Assembly (NCBI GenBank): GCA_900549025.1
Contig: URMZ01000007.1
Span: forward strand, 1 to 63,074
DNA from: an uncultured Collinsella sp.
GTDB lineage: Bacteria; Actinomycetota; Coriobacteriia; Coriobacteriales; Coriobacteriaceae
Direction of reading: 5' to 3'
Length of the DNA stretch: 63,074 nt
Shown here: piece after piece, positions 8,250-16,027 of the stretch
Layout: every line of letters starts with the position of its first letter
Position numbering within the stretch: position 1 is the first letter of the stretch
Position numbers and translations under genes: made by a program
The notes under the pieces: generated by a model
Told to the model about the DNA's origin: nothing
The model's database searches: none
What the model saw: only the letters and a program-made list of their open reading frames with translations

Positions 8250-10008
8250 GATGATATCGCGTCGCCGCTTGATCGAGGCGGCTGCCGGCACATTGCTGCT
8301 TTCGGGCTGCTCTTCGCAGGACGAATCCTCGACAAAAAAGACCAAGAAGCAGGACAAGATTAAAAAGGCCGATGCGTCTAGCGAGACCAAGCACCTTCGC
8401 GACAAGGATGAGCTGTACGAGGTCTACGATGACTCGGGCATCGTATGTATGTACCTGACGGTCTCTCGCGGCAACAGCTCCGAGAATACCGACCATAGCT
8501 GGGCCGAGATCAATACCTACTCGGTCTACGACTATGCCGACATGGGCGTGGCGCGCTATCAGGTTATGGGCCTGCTGCAGCCTGGCGATGATAAGGGCCC
8601 CGTTGCCGGTGAGGTCGGTTATGGTGAAGAGGCTCCCAACGCTACCGTGCAAGTGCGCGGTCAGACGTCGAGTACCTATACGCAAAAGAACTACAAGGTG
8701 GAGCTCAAAAAGGGCAAGGGCACGTGGCGTCAGCAGCGCGCGATTGCGCTTAACAAGCATATGGGCGAGGGCATGCGCTTTCGTAACAAGATGGCCTACG
8801 ATCTGATTCGTGGCATTCCCCAGATGATGGGCCTGCGCACGCAGTTTGTGCACTTATGGGTGTGCGACCAGACCGAAAAATCTAACGACACCTTTGAGGA
8901 CTACGGACTGTTTACGCAGGTCGAGCAGCTCAACAAGACGGCACTTAAGGCCCACGGTCTGGATAAGAGCGGGCATCTGTATAAGGTGAACAGCTTCGAT
9001 TTCCATCGCTTTGAGGACACCATTAAGCTCGCCGATGACCCCGACTATAACCAGACGGCGTTTGAGGGCATGCTCGAGATTAAGGGCGACTCGGACCACA
9101 CCAAGCTCATCGAGATGCTCGATGCGCTCAACGACGATACGCAAAAGATCGACGATGTGCTCGACACCTACTTCGATACCGAGAACCTGGTCTATTGGAT
9201 GGCGTTTCAGATCTTGACGGGCAATTGCGACACGCAGAACCGTAACTGCTATCTGTACAGCCCGCTTAACTCCAAGGTCTGGTACATCCTGGATTGGGAT
9301 AACGACGGCATGCTGCGCAAGCTCGAGTTGAGCCTGACGGGATTCTCGGATTATGCGAGCTGGGAGCGCGGCGTGAGCAACTACTGGGGCAACGTGCTGT
9401 TTAACCGCGCGTTGCGCAGCAAGTCGTTCCGCAGCGAACTCGATAGCGCCGTCAAGGACCTGCGCTCGTATTTGACCGAAGAGCGTCTGAGCAAGATGGT
9501 CGAGCATTATCGCGAGGTCACGGAGCCGCTCGTCTTTGCTGCGCCCGACCTGGAGAATCTGCCCGTGACGAAGGACGAATACGAGCAGATTGCCGCGGCG
9601 ATTCCTTCCGAGATCGAGGAGAACTATAAGAGCTTTCGCGAGAGCTATAAAAAGCCCATGCCGTTCTACATTGGCGTGCCGCAGATCGATAACGGTAAGT
9701 TGCGCATCAACTGGGATGCTTCCTACGACTTTAAGGCGCGCGACATTCGCTATACCGTGGAGCTTGCGCGCGACTATGCCATAAGCGACGTGGTCTTTAA
9801 GGCTGAGGACGTGCTGCTGCCGGAGGTGACGTGCGATGCGCCCGATGCCGGCCAGTACTTTGCGCGCGTGCGTGCCACCAACTCCGACGGCTATACGCAA
9901 GATGCGTTTGACTACTATGTGACCGACGGCGGCAAACAGTACGGCATGAAGTGTTTTTACGTGCAAGACGGCGGTAAGGTCGTGGAGGACACGTATGAGG
10001 AGGGCTAG
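8239..10008 (+). CDS. CotH-family kinase, predicted Tat lipoprotein
   Basis: A 589-residue secreted protein of the CotH kinase family. The N-terminus carries a twin-arginine-like motif and a lipobox (SRRRLIEAAAGTLLLSGC, Cys24), so it is probably a lipid-anchored Tat substrate facing outward. A Lys-rich linker follows. The kinase-like core shows the family features GNCDTQNRNCYLY and ILDWDNDGML, equivalent to the catalytic and metal-binding loops of CotH. Residues from about 470 onward look like a beta-sandwich (fibronectin-like) domain. The ATG at 8239 is chosen because GGGGAGG (8227-8233) precedes it; it overlaps pelG by 11 nt. Its place in the pel operon suggests that it phosphorylates a surface protein or the polymer; that role is inference. 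Confidence 0.8.
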   Translation: MTDRMISRRRLIEAAAGTLLLSGCSSQDESSTKKTKKQDKIKKADASSETKHLRDKDELYEVYDDSGIVCMYLTVSRGNSSENTDHSWAEINTYSVYDYADMGVARYQVMGLLQPGDDKGPVAGEVGYGEEAPNATVQVRGQTSSTYTQKNYKVELKKGKGTWRQQRAIALNKHMGEGMRFRNKMAYDLIRGIPQMMGLRTQFVHLWVCDQTEKSNDTFEDYGLFTQVEQLNKTALKAHGLDKSGHLYKVNSFDFHRFEDTIKLADDPDYNQTAFEGMLEIKGDSDHTKLIEMLDALNDDTQKIDDVLDTYFDTENLVYWMAFQILTGNCDTQNRNCYLYSPLNSKVWYILDWDNDGMLRKLELSLTGFSDYASWERGVSNYWGNVLFNRALRSKSFRSELDSAVKDLRSYLTEERLSKMVEHYREVTEPLVFAAPDLENLPVTKDEYEQIAAAIPSEIEENYKSFRESYKKPMPFYIGVPQIDNGKLRINWDASYDFKARDIRYTVELARDYAISDVVFKAEDVLLPEVTCDAPDAGQYFARVRATNSDGYTQDAFDYYVTDGGKQYGMKCFYVQDGGKVVEDTYEEG

Positions 10009-10786
10009 CGCGCTGCTTGAGCGTCTGGCGGCTCCGCCCGCGCGAACCATGCAGGAGCGTTACCGCCACGAGCTCAAGTACCTCATTAACGAGGGCGAGC
10101 ACGCCGCGCTGGCCTGTCGCATGGCGCCTGTCTTTAAGCTGGACAAGCATGCGCGGGCGGGCGGTTACACCATTCGCAGCCTGTACTTTGACGACTACTG
10201 CAACTCGGCCTACGAGGAAAAAGACGCCGGCATTCTCATGCGCAAAAAGTATCGCGTTCGCATCTATAACGGCAGCGACAAGGTGATTAAGCTCGAGCGC
10301 AAAAAGAAGTACGGCAGCTGGATTTATAAGGAGGACGCGCCGCTCACGCGTGGCGAGTTTGAGCAGATCCTAGCCGGCGACTACGACTTTTTGCTGCGGA
10401 GTCCACACCAGCTCTGCCATGAGTTCTACATCGAGTGCATCTGCAATATGATGCGCCCGCGGACCATCGTGGATTACGAGCGCGAGCCGTGGGTGATGGA
10501 CGAAGGCACCGTGCGCATCACGTTTGACATGAACGTGCGCGCGGCTGTGGGGAGCTTTGATATCTTTGACGCGACCTTGCCCGCGCTGCCCGTGCTGGAG
10601 CCCGGCAAGCTGGTGATGGAGGTCAAGTTTACCGAGTTTTGCCCGCAGCTGGTGCGCGATATGGTGCCGCCGGACGCGGCCGAACTCACGGCGGTCTCCA
10701 AGTACTGCCTGTGTTACGAAAAGACTGCCTACCTGCGCGGATTTAATTACTGGGAATCGGATTTTGAGAACCGAGGGGATATTTAG
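9995..10786 (+). CDS. VTC-domain polyphosphate polymerase family protein
   Basis: A 263-residue protein of the VTC domain family, a triphosphate-tunnel fold that in yeast Vtc4 makes polyphosphate from ATP. Tunnel features are visible in order: RHELKY (Glu26-Lys28), RSLYFDD, YRVRIYNG with paired arginines, IKLERKKK, the acidic-basic strand LVMEVKF near residue 205, and a closing SKYC segment. It has no membrane segment. The ATG at 9995 has GGAGG at 9984-9988 and overlaps the CotH gene by 14 nt. A later ATG at 10049 lacks a ribosome binding site. Adjacent CotH, VTC and DUF4956 genes recur in many bacteria, but their joint function is not established to my knowledge. Confidence 0.8.
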   Translation: MRRASALLERLAAPPARTMQERYRHELKYLINEGEHAALACRMAPVFKLDKHARAGGYTIRSLYFDDYCNSAYEEKDAGILMRKKYRVRIYNGSDKVIKLERKKKYGSWIYKEDAPLTRGEFEQILAGDYDFLLRSPHQLCHEFYIECICNMMRPRTIVDYEREPWVMDEGTVRITFDMNVRAAVGSFDIFDATLPALPVLEPGKLVMEVKFTEFCPQLVRDMVPPDAAELTAVSKYCLCYEKTAYLRGFNYWESDFENRGDI

Positions 10787-10789
10787 ACC

Positions 10790-11455
10790 ATGAGCACCAG
10801 GGATTTTTTTAAGAACTCCGTCTTGGAGGCGTTTGGCCAGGTCGACCCTGCCAAGATTGGCCTGTCGCTGCTCGTGGCACTCGCCATGGGCATCCTGATC
10901 TATTGCGTGTACAAGCGCTTTTTTACCGGCGTGGTGTACTCGCGCAGCTTTGCCGTGACGCTCGTGGGCATGTGCGTGCTTACTTGCATGGTCACGCTTG
11001 CGATCTCGACGAACGTGGTCATCTCGCTCGGTATGGTCGGTGCTCTGTCTATCGTCCGCTACCGTACGGCGGTCAAGGACCCGCTCGACCTGCTGTATCT
11101 GTTTTGGGCTATTACTACGGGCATTACGGCGGGCGCCGGCATGTATGCGCTCGTGGGGCTCACGGCGGTGGTCATCGTGGCGATGATCGCCGGCTTTGCG
11201 AGCCACCAGGACAAGGCGCGCGTGTACATGATGGTGATTCACTATACGGGCCTGACCACCGGCGACGATATCGTGCGTGCATTTGGGCGCACCAAGTTCA
11301 CCGTCAAGTCCAAGACCATGCGCGGCGACAAGGTCGAGATGGCCGTCGAGGTTTTCTCGGACGGTGTGGATATGCCCTATGCTGACTCCATCCGCGCACT
11401 CGATGGCGTGGAAGATCTGACGTTAATCCAATACAACGGCGAATACCACGGCTAA
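10790..11455 (+). CDS. DUF4956 membrane protein
   Basis: A 221-residue protein with four hydrophobic segments in its first ~140 residues and a cytosolic alpha/beta C-terminal domain of about 80 residues. The central stretch GMVGALSIVRYRTAVKDP is the hallmark of the DUF4956 family, which is typically encoded next to VTC-domain genes. Function is unknown. By position it may form a membrane partner or channel for the VTC enzyme. The ATG at 10790 lies 3 nt after the VTC stop; GAGGGG in the end of that gene is a plausible ribosome binding site. It is the last gene of the pel operon. Confidence 0.75.
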   Translation: MSTRDFFKNSVLEAFGQVDPAKIGLSLLVALAMGILIYCVYKRFFTGVVYSRSFAVTLVGMCVLTCMVTLAISTNVVISLGMVGALSIVRYRTAVKDPLDLLYLFWAITTGITAGAGMYALVGLTAVVIVAMIAGFASHQDKARVYMMVIHYTGLTTGDDIVRAFGRTKFTVKSKTMRGDKVEMAVEVFSDGVDMPYADSIRALDGVEDLTLIQYNGEYHG

Positions 11456-11461
11456 CTTTGT

Positions 11462-11485
11462 TCCGGCGTTCTGACGAACGCCGGA
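11462..11485. terminator. Hairpin after the pel operon
   Basis: A perfect 10-bp stem (TCCGGCGTTC at 11462-11471 with 11476-11485) with a 4-nt loop starts 6 nt after the DUF4956 stop. No T-run follows, so it is either a weak terminator, an mRNA 3-prime stabiliser, or the left part of the repeat element just downstream. A related hairpin with the same GGCGTTC/GAACGCC core occurs after ileS (61634-61668). Confidence 0.4.
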
Positions 11486-11520
11486 CCGCTCGACGCTGCG
11501 CACGCATCTGCCGGGCGATC

Positions 11521-11577
11521 TGCCGCTCAAACCGTCGCTCGCGTACATGAAGTACGCGTCGCTCCTCTTTCGCGGCA
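11521..11577. repeat. Dispersed palindromic element, copy A
   Basis: An imperfect palindrome centred on CGCGTAC (11540-11546) and GTACGCG (11552-11558), bordered by TGCCG and CGGCA. It shares most of its bases with copies at 19095-19152 and 61699-61753, including CGTCGCTCGCGTAC and GTACGCGTCGCTCCTCTTT. All three lie in the same orientation, shortly after the stop codon of a + strand gene. Confidence 0.7.
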
Positions 11578-11689
11578 CCTCGCCACGGCGGCTGCGCGCT
11601 CGCTGACGTTTGCTTGACCTGGGCTGTAGAAATGATCCATGTGGCTCGTCCCATTTGCTAAATTTGCCGGTATGGGTTGGGTATCATTG

Positions 11690-11703
11690 TGTAAGCGATT
11701 TCA
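11690..11703. promoter_or_regulatory. Operator candidate in front of the lacI-type gene
   Basis: TGTAAGCGATTTCA matches the reverse complement of the operators upstream of the PTS gene (12788, 12814) at 12 of 14 positions and has the central CG typical of LacI-family sites. It lies 15 nt before the chosen start of the repressor, which implies autoregulation. Confidence 0.6.
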
Positions 11704-11718
11704 ATGACAGGGGTGCTC

Positions 11719-12699
11719 GTGGTAAAGATGAAAGATGTGGCCGAGCTGGCCGGCGTTTCGAGTGCCGCCGTCTCGCGCTACCTCAATGGTGGATATATCT
11801 CGGCGGACAAGGCCGAACGCATTAAGCAGGCGATTGAGCTGACCGGATACGTGCGGTCCAGCCAGGCTCGCGCGCTGCGCACCGGCTCCACCAAACTCAT
11901 CGGCGTCATCGTGCCCAAGATTAACTCGGAATCCGTTAGCCGCATTACCGCCGGCATTGGCCAGGTGCTCGGTCGCCGTGGCTACCAGATGCTGCTCGCC
12001 AATACCGACAACGCCCCCGATCGCGAGCTCGAGTACCTCGATTTATTCCAAAATCACCCGGTCGATGGCATCGTACTCGTGGCGACCATGATCACCGATG
12101 AACATCGTGCGGCCATTGCGTCTTGCCATGTGCCCATTGTGCTGATCGGCCAAAACGTCGAGGGCGCGGCTTGCGTCTATCACGACGATTACGAGGCCGC
12201 TTTTGAGCTGGGCCAGGCGCTCGCGAAGCATGCTGAGGGCAAGATTGCCTATATCGGTGTTACCGAGGAAGACCGTGCGGCCGGTTATGACCGCCGTCGC
12301 GGTTTTGAGGCCGGCCTGCGCGCCGCGGGTAACCCGCTCGATGCCGCCTTGATTCGCCGCGGGTCCTTTACCCTCGATTCCGGCTATAGCGCTGCGCGTG
12401 AACTGCTCTCTGTCGCTCCCGATGTTTCGTTTATCGCCTGCGCGACCGATACCATGGCGGCGGGCGCGCTGCGTGCCATCGATGAGGTTCGCGGCATGGG
12501 CGAGGGCATACACCGCGTGAGCGGTTTTGGCGACAACGCGTTTTTGCGCGCGCTGACGGGCGGCATTCCCACCGTGCATTATGGCTACCTGACCAGTGGC
12601 GTCGAGGCGACCAATATGTTGCTCAACACGCTCGATGGCGTGGAGGGGGAGTGCGGTCTCAAGACGCTCAAGCTCGGCCATCAGCTTATGAATGTCTAG
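11719..12699 (+). CDS. scrR: LacI-family sucrose operon repressor
   Basis: A 326-residue LacI/GalR-type transcription factor. The N-terminal helix-turn-helix (KMKDVAELAGVSSAAVSRYL) is followed by the hinge (VRSSQARALRTGS) and a periplasmic-binding-protein-like effector domain with the usual PHDIVLVATM-type strands. It probably represses the downstream sucrose PTS and hydrolase genes and responds to a sugar or sugar phosphate. I prefer the GTG at 11719, with AGGGG at 11708-11712. An ATG at 11704 abuts the operator and has no ribosome binding site. The name scrR rests on the adjacent EIIBC and sucrose hydrolase genes and the shared operators. Confidence 0.8.
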   Translation: MVKMKDVAELAGVSSAAVSRYLNGGYISADKAERIKQAIELTGYVRSSQARALRTGSTKLIGVIVPKINSESVSRITAGIGQVLGRRGYQMLLANTDNAPDRELEYLDLFQNHPVDGIVLVATMITDEHRAAIASCHVPIVLIGQNVEGAACVYHDDYEAAFELGQALAKHAEGKIAYIGVTEEDRAAGYDRRRGFEAGLRAAGNPLDAALIRRGSFTLDSGYSAARELLSVAPDVSFIACATDTMAAGALRAIDEVRGMGEGIHRVSGFGDNAFLRALTGGIPTVHYGYLTSGVEATNMLLNTLDGVEGECGLKTLKLGHQLMNV

Positions 12700-12787
12700 G
12701 CTCTGGGCACGTCTGTCTGCCTCTGAGGCCCCTGTTTTTGCCGTAAAACTACCATTCGCCGGCTTATTCCTACCGTTCACCCTATTA

Positions 12788-12802
12788 TGAAAACGATTAC
12801 AG
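12788..12802. promoter_or_regulatory. ScrR operator candidate, distal copy
   Basis: TGAAAACGATTACAG is one of two exact copies whose starts are 26 bp apart, upstream of the PTS gene. It has a CG centre with AAAA/TTAC flanks, as in LacI-family operators. The distance corresponds to about two and a half helical turns. Confidence 0.7.
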
Positions 12803-12813
12803 ATATATGAAAC

Positions 12814-12828
12814 TGAAAACGATTACAG
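12814..12828. promoter_or_regulatory. ScrR operator candidate, proximal copy
   Basis: This is the second exact copy of TGAAAACGATTACAG, 55 nt before the EIIBC start codon. A dimer pair on both copies would block the sucrose promoter. A third, diverged copy is at 11690-11703. Confidence 0.7.
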
Positions 12829-12848
12829 TGTAAGTGTCAAAGATGGCC

Positions 12849-12864
12849 GGGTGCACATGCACCC
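12849..12864. promoter_or_regulatory. Short hairpin next to the EIIBC ribosome binding site
   Basis: GGGTGCA (12849-12855) and TGCACCC (12858-12864) are perfectly complementary and end 3 nt before the GGAGG at 12868. With only 2 nt between the arms a real hairpin would open to a larger loop. It could modulate ribosome access or be a symmetric protein site. Confidence 0.35.
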
Positions 12865-12883
12865 GTTGGAGGAAAGGGAAGTC

Positions 12884-14284
12884 ATGGACTACCGCAAATC
12901 AGCCCAAGAGGTGCTCGACAACATCGGTGGCGCCGACAACGTCGTCTCTGCCGCGCATTGCGCCACGCGTTTGCGCCTGGTGATTGCCGATAACGCCAAG
13001 GTTGACAAGGAGGCCCTCGAGAATATCGACGGCGCTAAGGGCGTCTTTGAGGCCCAGGGCCAGCTCCAGATTATTTTTGGCACCGGCACCGTCAACAAGG
13101 TCTACGACGAGTTCATTGCGCTCAGCGGCGTCGAGGCTGCCACCAAGGCCGAGGTCAAGGAGGCCGCGGCGCAGCAGCAGAACATCTTTATGCGTGCCAT
13201 TAAGGTGCTCGGCGACGTCTTTGTCCCCATCATCCCCGCCATCGTGGCTTCGGGCCTGCTGCTGGGCATCATGAGCGCCCTCAACTTTATGGCCTCTAAC
13301 GGCTTTATCGCGCTCGACACCAATAACTTTATCTACAAGATCGCCGACCTGGTCTCGGGAACGTCTTTTGGCATTCTGCAGATCCTGATCGGTTACTCCG
13401 CCGCTAAGGCCTTTGGCGCCAACCCGTATCTTGGTGCCGTCGTAGGCGGTGCGTTCATCAACTCCTCGCTGCAGAGCGCCTACACGGTTGCCTCCGAGGG
13501 CGTGCAGACCATGGTCACCGTCATTCCCGGCGTCTACAGCTTTGAGTGGGTCGGTTATCAGGGCCACGTTATCCCCATCGTTATCGCCTGCGCTATTCTG
13601 GCCTTCCTCGAGAAGCGCCTGCACAAGATCGTTCCCGAGATGTTCGACCTCTTTGTGACCCCGCTCGTCTCGGTGTTCGTGACCGTGCTCGTGACGCTCG
13701 TTGCCGTCGGCCCCATCTTTGTCTGGGCCGAGAACGCCATCCTCGGTCTGATCCAGGCCCTGCTGACCCTGCCCTTCGGCATCGGTTCCTTTATCGTCGG
13801 CCTGTTCTATGCCCCCACGGTCGTTACCGGTATCCACCAGATGTACACCGCCATCGACCTGGGCCAGCTCGCCCAGTACGGCGTGACCTATTGGCTGCCC
13901 ATCGCCAGCGCTGCCAATATCGCCCAGGGTGGCGCCGCGCTCGCCGTTGCCTTTAAGACCCGCGATGCCAAGATCAAGGGCCTGGCGCTCCCTTCGGCCC
14001 TGTCCGCCTTCATGGGCATTACCGAGCCTGCCATCTTTGGTGTGAACCTGCGCTTCTTTAAGCCCTTCATCGCCGGCTGCATCGGCGGCGGCTGCGGTGC
14101 CCTGGTCTGCGCGCTCACCTCGCTTGCTGCTTCCGGCACCGGCGTTACCGGTATCTTCGGTATCCTGCTGTGCCTGGCCCAGCCCGTGCAGTACGCGATC
14201 ATGTTTGCGGTCGCCGCGCTGGTTTCCTTTGGCGTCTCGTTTGTCCTGTACAAGGACGAGCCCAAGGCTTCCGAGCAGGCCTAA
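12884..14284 (+). CDS. scrA: Sucrose-type PTS transporter EIIBC
   Basis: A 466-residue membrane permease of the glucose-sucrose PTS family that imports a sugar, most likely sucrose, and phosphorylates it. The EIIB domain (1-~85) has the phosphorylated cysteine in the motif AAHCATRLRL (Cys26). The EIIC domain (~105-460) has about ten membrane segments and the conserved GITEPAIFGVNLR loop. No EIIA domain is present, so phosphate must come from an EIIA encoded elsewhere. The start has GGAGGAAAGGGAAG upstream; an in-frame ATG at 12851 would place the start inside a hairpin. The gene is flanked by repressor and hydrolase genes of the same pathway. Confidence 0.85.
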   Translation: MDYRKSAQEVLDNIGGADNVVSAAHCATRLRLVIADNAKVDKEALENIDGAKGVFEAQGQLQIIFGTGTVNKVYDEFIALSGVEAATKAEVKEAAAQQQNIFMRAIKVLGDVFVPIIPAIVASGLLLGIMSALNFMASNGFIALDTNNFIYKIADLVSGTSFGILQILIGYSAAKAFGANPYLGAVVGGAFINSSLQSAYTVASEGVQTMVTVIPGVYSFEWVGYQGHVIPIVIACAILAFLEKRLHKIVPEMFDLFVTPLVSVFVTVLVTLVAVGPIFVWAENAILGLIQALLTLPFGIGSFIVGLFYAPTVVTGIHQMYTAIDLGQLAQYGVTYWLPIASAANIAQGGAALAVAFKTRDAKIKGLALPSALSAFMGITEPAIFGVNLRFFKPFIAGCIGGGCGALVCALTSLAASGTGVTGIFGILLCLAQPVQYAIMFAVAALVSFGVSFVLYKDEPKASEQA

Positions 14285-14303
14285 GAGCTTTTGATTGAGG
14301 GGT

Positions 14304-14328
14304 GCCCGCGGGTTGTATGCTCGCGGGC
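14304..14328. terminator. Weak hairpin between scrA and scrB
   Basis: GCCCGCG (14304-14310) pairs with CGCGGGC (14322-14328) over an 11-nt loop, followed by only GTTTCCC. It may cause partial termination after the PTS gene or protect its mRNA end. Confidence 0.4.
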
Positions 14329-14390
14329 GTTTCCCGTATCTGGTGCCGATCTCTGGCGCCTTGTTACTTTCGATCCGTTAGGACTTTGAT

Positions 14391-15932
14391 ATGTCTAATG
14401 CACTTGGTCGCGACCTTGCAAAGCTGGTTGCTGCTGTTGACGCTGCCGCCTCTGAGTGCGGTCATGGCGCGTATGGCCAGCACTTCCATATTATGCCGCC
14501 GGCGGGTTGGCTCAACGACCCCAACGGTCTTTGCCAGGCAGATGGCGTATTTCACGCGTACTTCCAGTATGCTCCGTTTGATGTGAACGGCGGCGTCAAG
14601 ATGTGGGGCCATGTCACAAGCCGCGACCTTATGAACTGGGAATATGTTGGCGCCCCATTGCTGCCCGACGAGCCGTTCGATTGCCATGGCGTGTATTCGG
14701 GCTCCGCGCTTGCCGAGGACGGTCGCATTCGCGTGCTGTACACGGGAAACGTTAAGCTCTCCGATGCGGACGGCACGTACGACTACGTCAATACCGGCCG
14801 CCGCGCCGATACTGTTTATGTCGAGAGCGTTGATGGCCTTGCCGGTCGGGAGTTCAGCCAAAAGCGCGTGGTGCTGGCGTCCGAGGATTATCCTGATGAT
14901 TTGACCTGCCACGTGCGTGACCCCAAGGTGTGGCGCGATGATGATGAGCGTTATCACATGGTGCTGGGCGCGCGTCGTCGCGTGGATGGGCCGCATGTTG
15001 AGAGTCGTTTTTGCGCGATGCACGGCGAGGGCGCCGGGCGCGATGCAGGCGAGATCCTGGTGTATGGCTCGCCCGATATGCTGAGCTGGGAGCTCGAGAG
15101 CCGCGTGTCTACGCCCGAGCGTTTTGGCTTTATGTGGGAGTGCCCGGGATACCTTGAGCTTGAGGCCGATGACGGCGTACCGGCGAAGTGGCTGTCCTTC
15201 TCGCCCCAGGGGCTCGAGGGCGGTCGTTGGGACCGCGGCAACGTATACGCTGCTGGCTACATGCCTGTAACGGGCGACATTACAGATGGCGATGGCGAGT
15301 ATGAGCTGGGCGAGTTCCGCCTGTGGGACGCCGGTTTTGACTTCTATGCTCCGCAGGAGTTCACGGCCGAGGACGGTCGCCACATTCTGATCGGCTGGAT
15401 GGGCATGCCCGATGAGCCGACCTATGGCAACGCACCCACCGTGGCGTGCGGCTGGCAGCACTGCATGACGGTGCCGCGCGAGCTTATGGCCGGCGACGAC
15501 GGCGTGGTGCTGCAGCAGCCGGCGCGCGAGATCGAGCGCCATTATGCCTCAGCGCGTGTGGGTGAGGGCTCGTTGGAGGTTGCCGGCGATACCTGCTTTG
15601 ACGTTGTTGTTGACGGTGTCGACGGCACGTTTGCTGCGACCGTTGATGGCGAGCTGAAGCTGTCGTTTGTGGCCACCGAGGCCGAACTGCCCTCGCGCTT
15701 TGAGATGCGATTTACCGATGAGGGTCGCGCTTCTGCCGGCTGCGGTCGTACCGTGCGTTGGGAGCCCGTCGACGAGGTTCGTAACGTGCGCATTGTTGGC
15801 GATGTCTCGTCGGTCGAGGTGTTTGTGAACGATGGCGCGCTCGTGTTTTCGACGCGCATCTATCCCGAGACCTACGGCGTGTCCGTTGACGCTCCGGGTG
15901 CGAACGTAAACTACCATACGCTCAGCATCTAG
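14391..15932 (+). CDS. scrB: Sucrose-6-phosphate hydrolase (GH32)
   Basis: A 513-residue glycoside hydrolase family 32 enzyme that splits sucrose 6-phosphate from the PTS into glucose 6-phosphate and fructose. All three catalytic motifs are present: WLNDPNG with the nucleophile Asp43, RDPK with the transition-state stabiliser Asp177, and WECP with the acid/base Glu250. The five-blade propeller spans about 30-380, followed by the usual C-terminal beta-sandwich (SVEVFVNDGALVFSTRIYP). No signal peptide is seen, so it is cytosolic. A modest TTAGGA (14379-14384) precedes the ATG. A strong terminator follows at 15971. Confidence 0.9.
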   Translation: MSNALGRDLAKLVAAVDAAASECGHGAYGQHFHIMPPAGWLNDPNGLCQADGVFHAYFQYAPFDVNGGVKMWGHVTSRDLMNWEYVGAPLLPDEPFDCHGVYSGSALAEDGRIRVLYTGNVKLSDADGTYDYVNTGRRADTVYVESVDGLAGREFSQKRVVLASEDYPDDLTCHVRDPKVWRDDDERYHMVLGARRRVDGPHVESRFCAMHGEGAGRDAGEILVYGSPDMLSWELESRVSTPERFGFMWECPGYLELEADDGVPAKWLSFSPQGLEGGRWDRGNVYAAGYMPVTGDITDGDGEYELGEFRLWDAGFDFYAPQEFTAEDGRHILIGWMGMPDEPTYGNAPTVACGWQHCMTVPRELMAGDDGVVLQQPAREIERHYASARVGEGSLEVAGDTCFDVVVDGVDGTFAATVDGELKLSFVATEAELPSRFEMRFTDEGRASAGCGRTVRWEPVDEVRNVRIVGDVSSVEVFVNDGALVFSTRIYPETYGVSVDAPGANVNYHTLSI

Positions 15933-15970
15933 GCGAGTCGTCGCATATCGGCGCTATACTGCAGCCGTTG

Positions 15971-16010
15971 CCCACGATGCGGGGAACACCCGCATCGTGG
16001 GTTTTTGTTT
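15971..16010 (+). terminator. Strong intrinsic terminator after scrB
   Basis: A perfect 13-bp stem (15971-15983 with 15989-16001, CCCACGATGCGGG and its complement) with a 5-nt loop is followed by TTTTTGTTTT. It ends only 17 nt before the next start codon (16028). A TATACT at 15955-15960 lies just upstream, so the hairpin could also sit in the leader of the next gene. Confidence 0.85.
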
Positions 16011-16027
16011 TGAAGGGGCGGTGCCGT

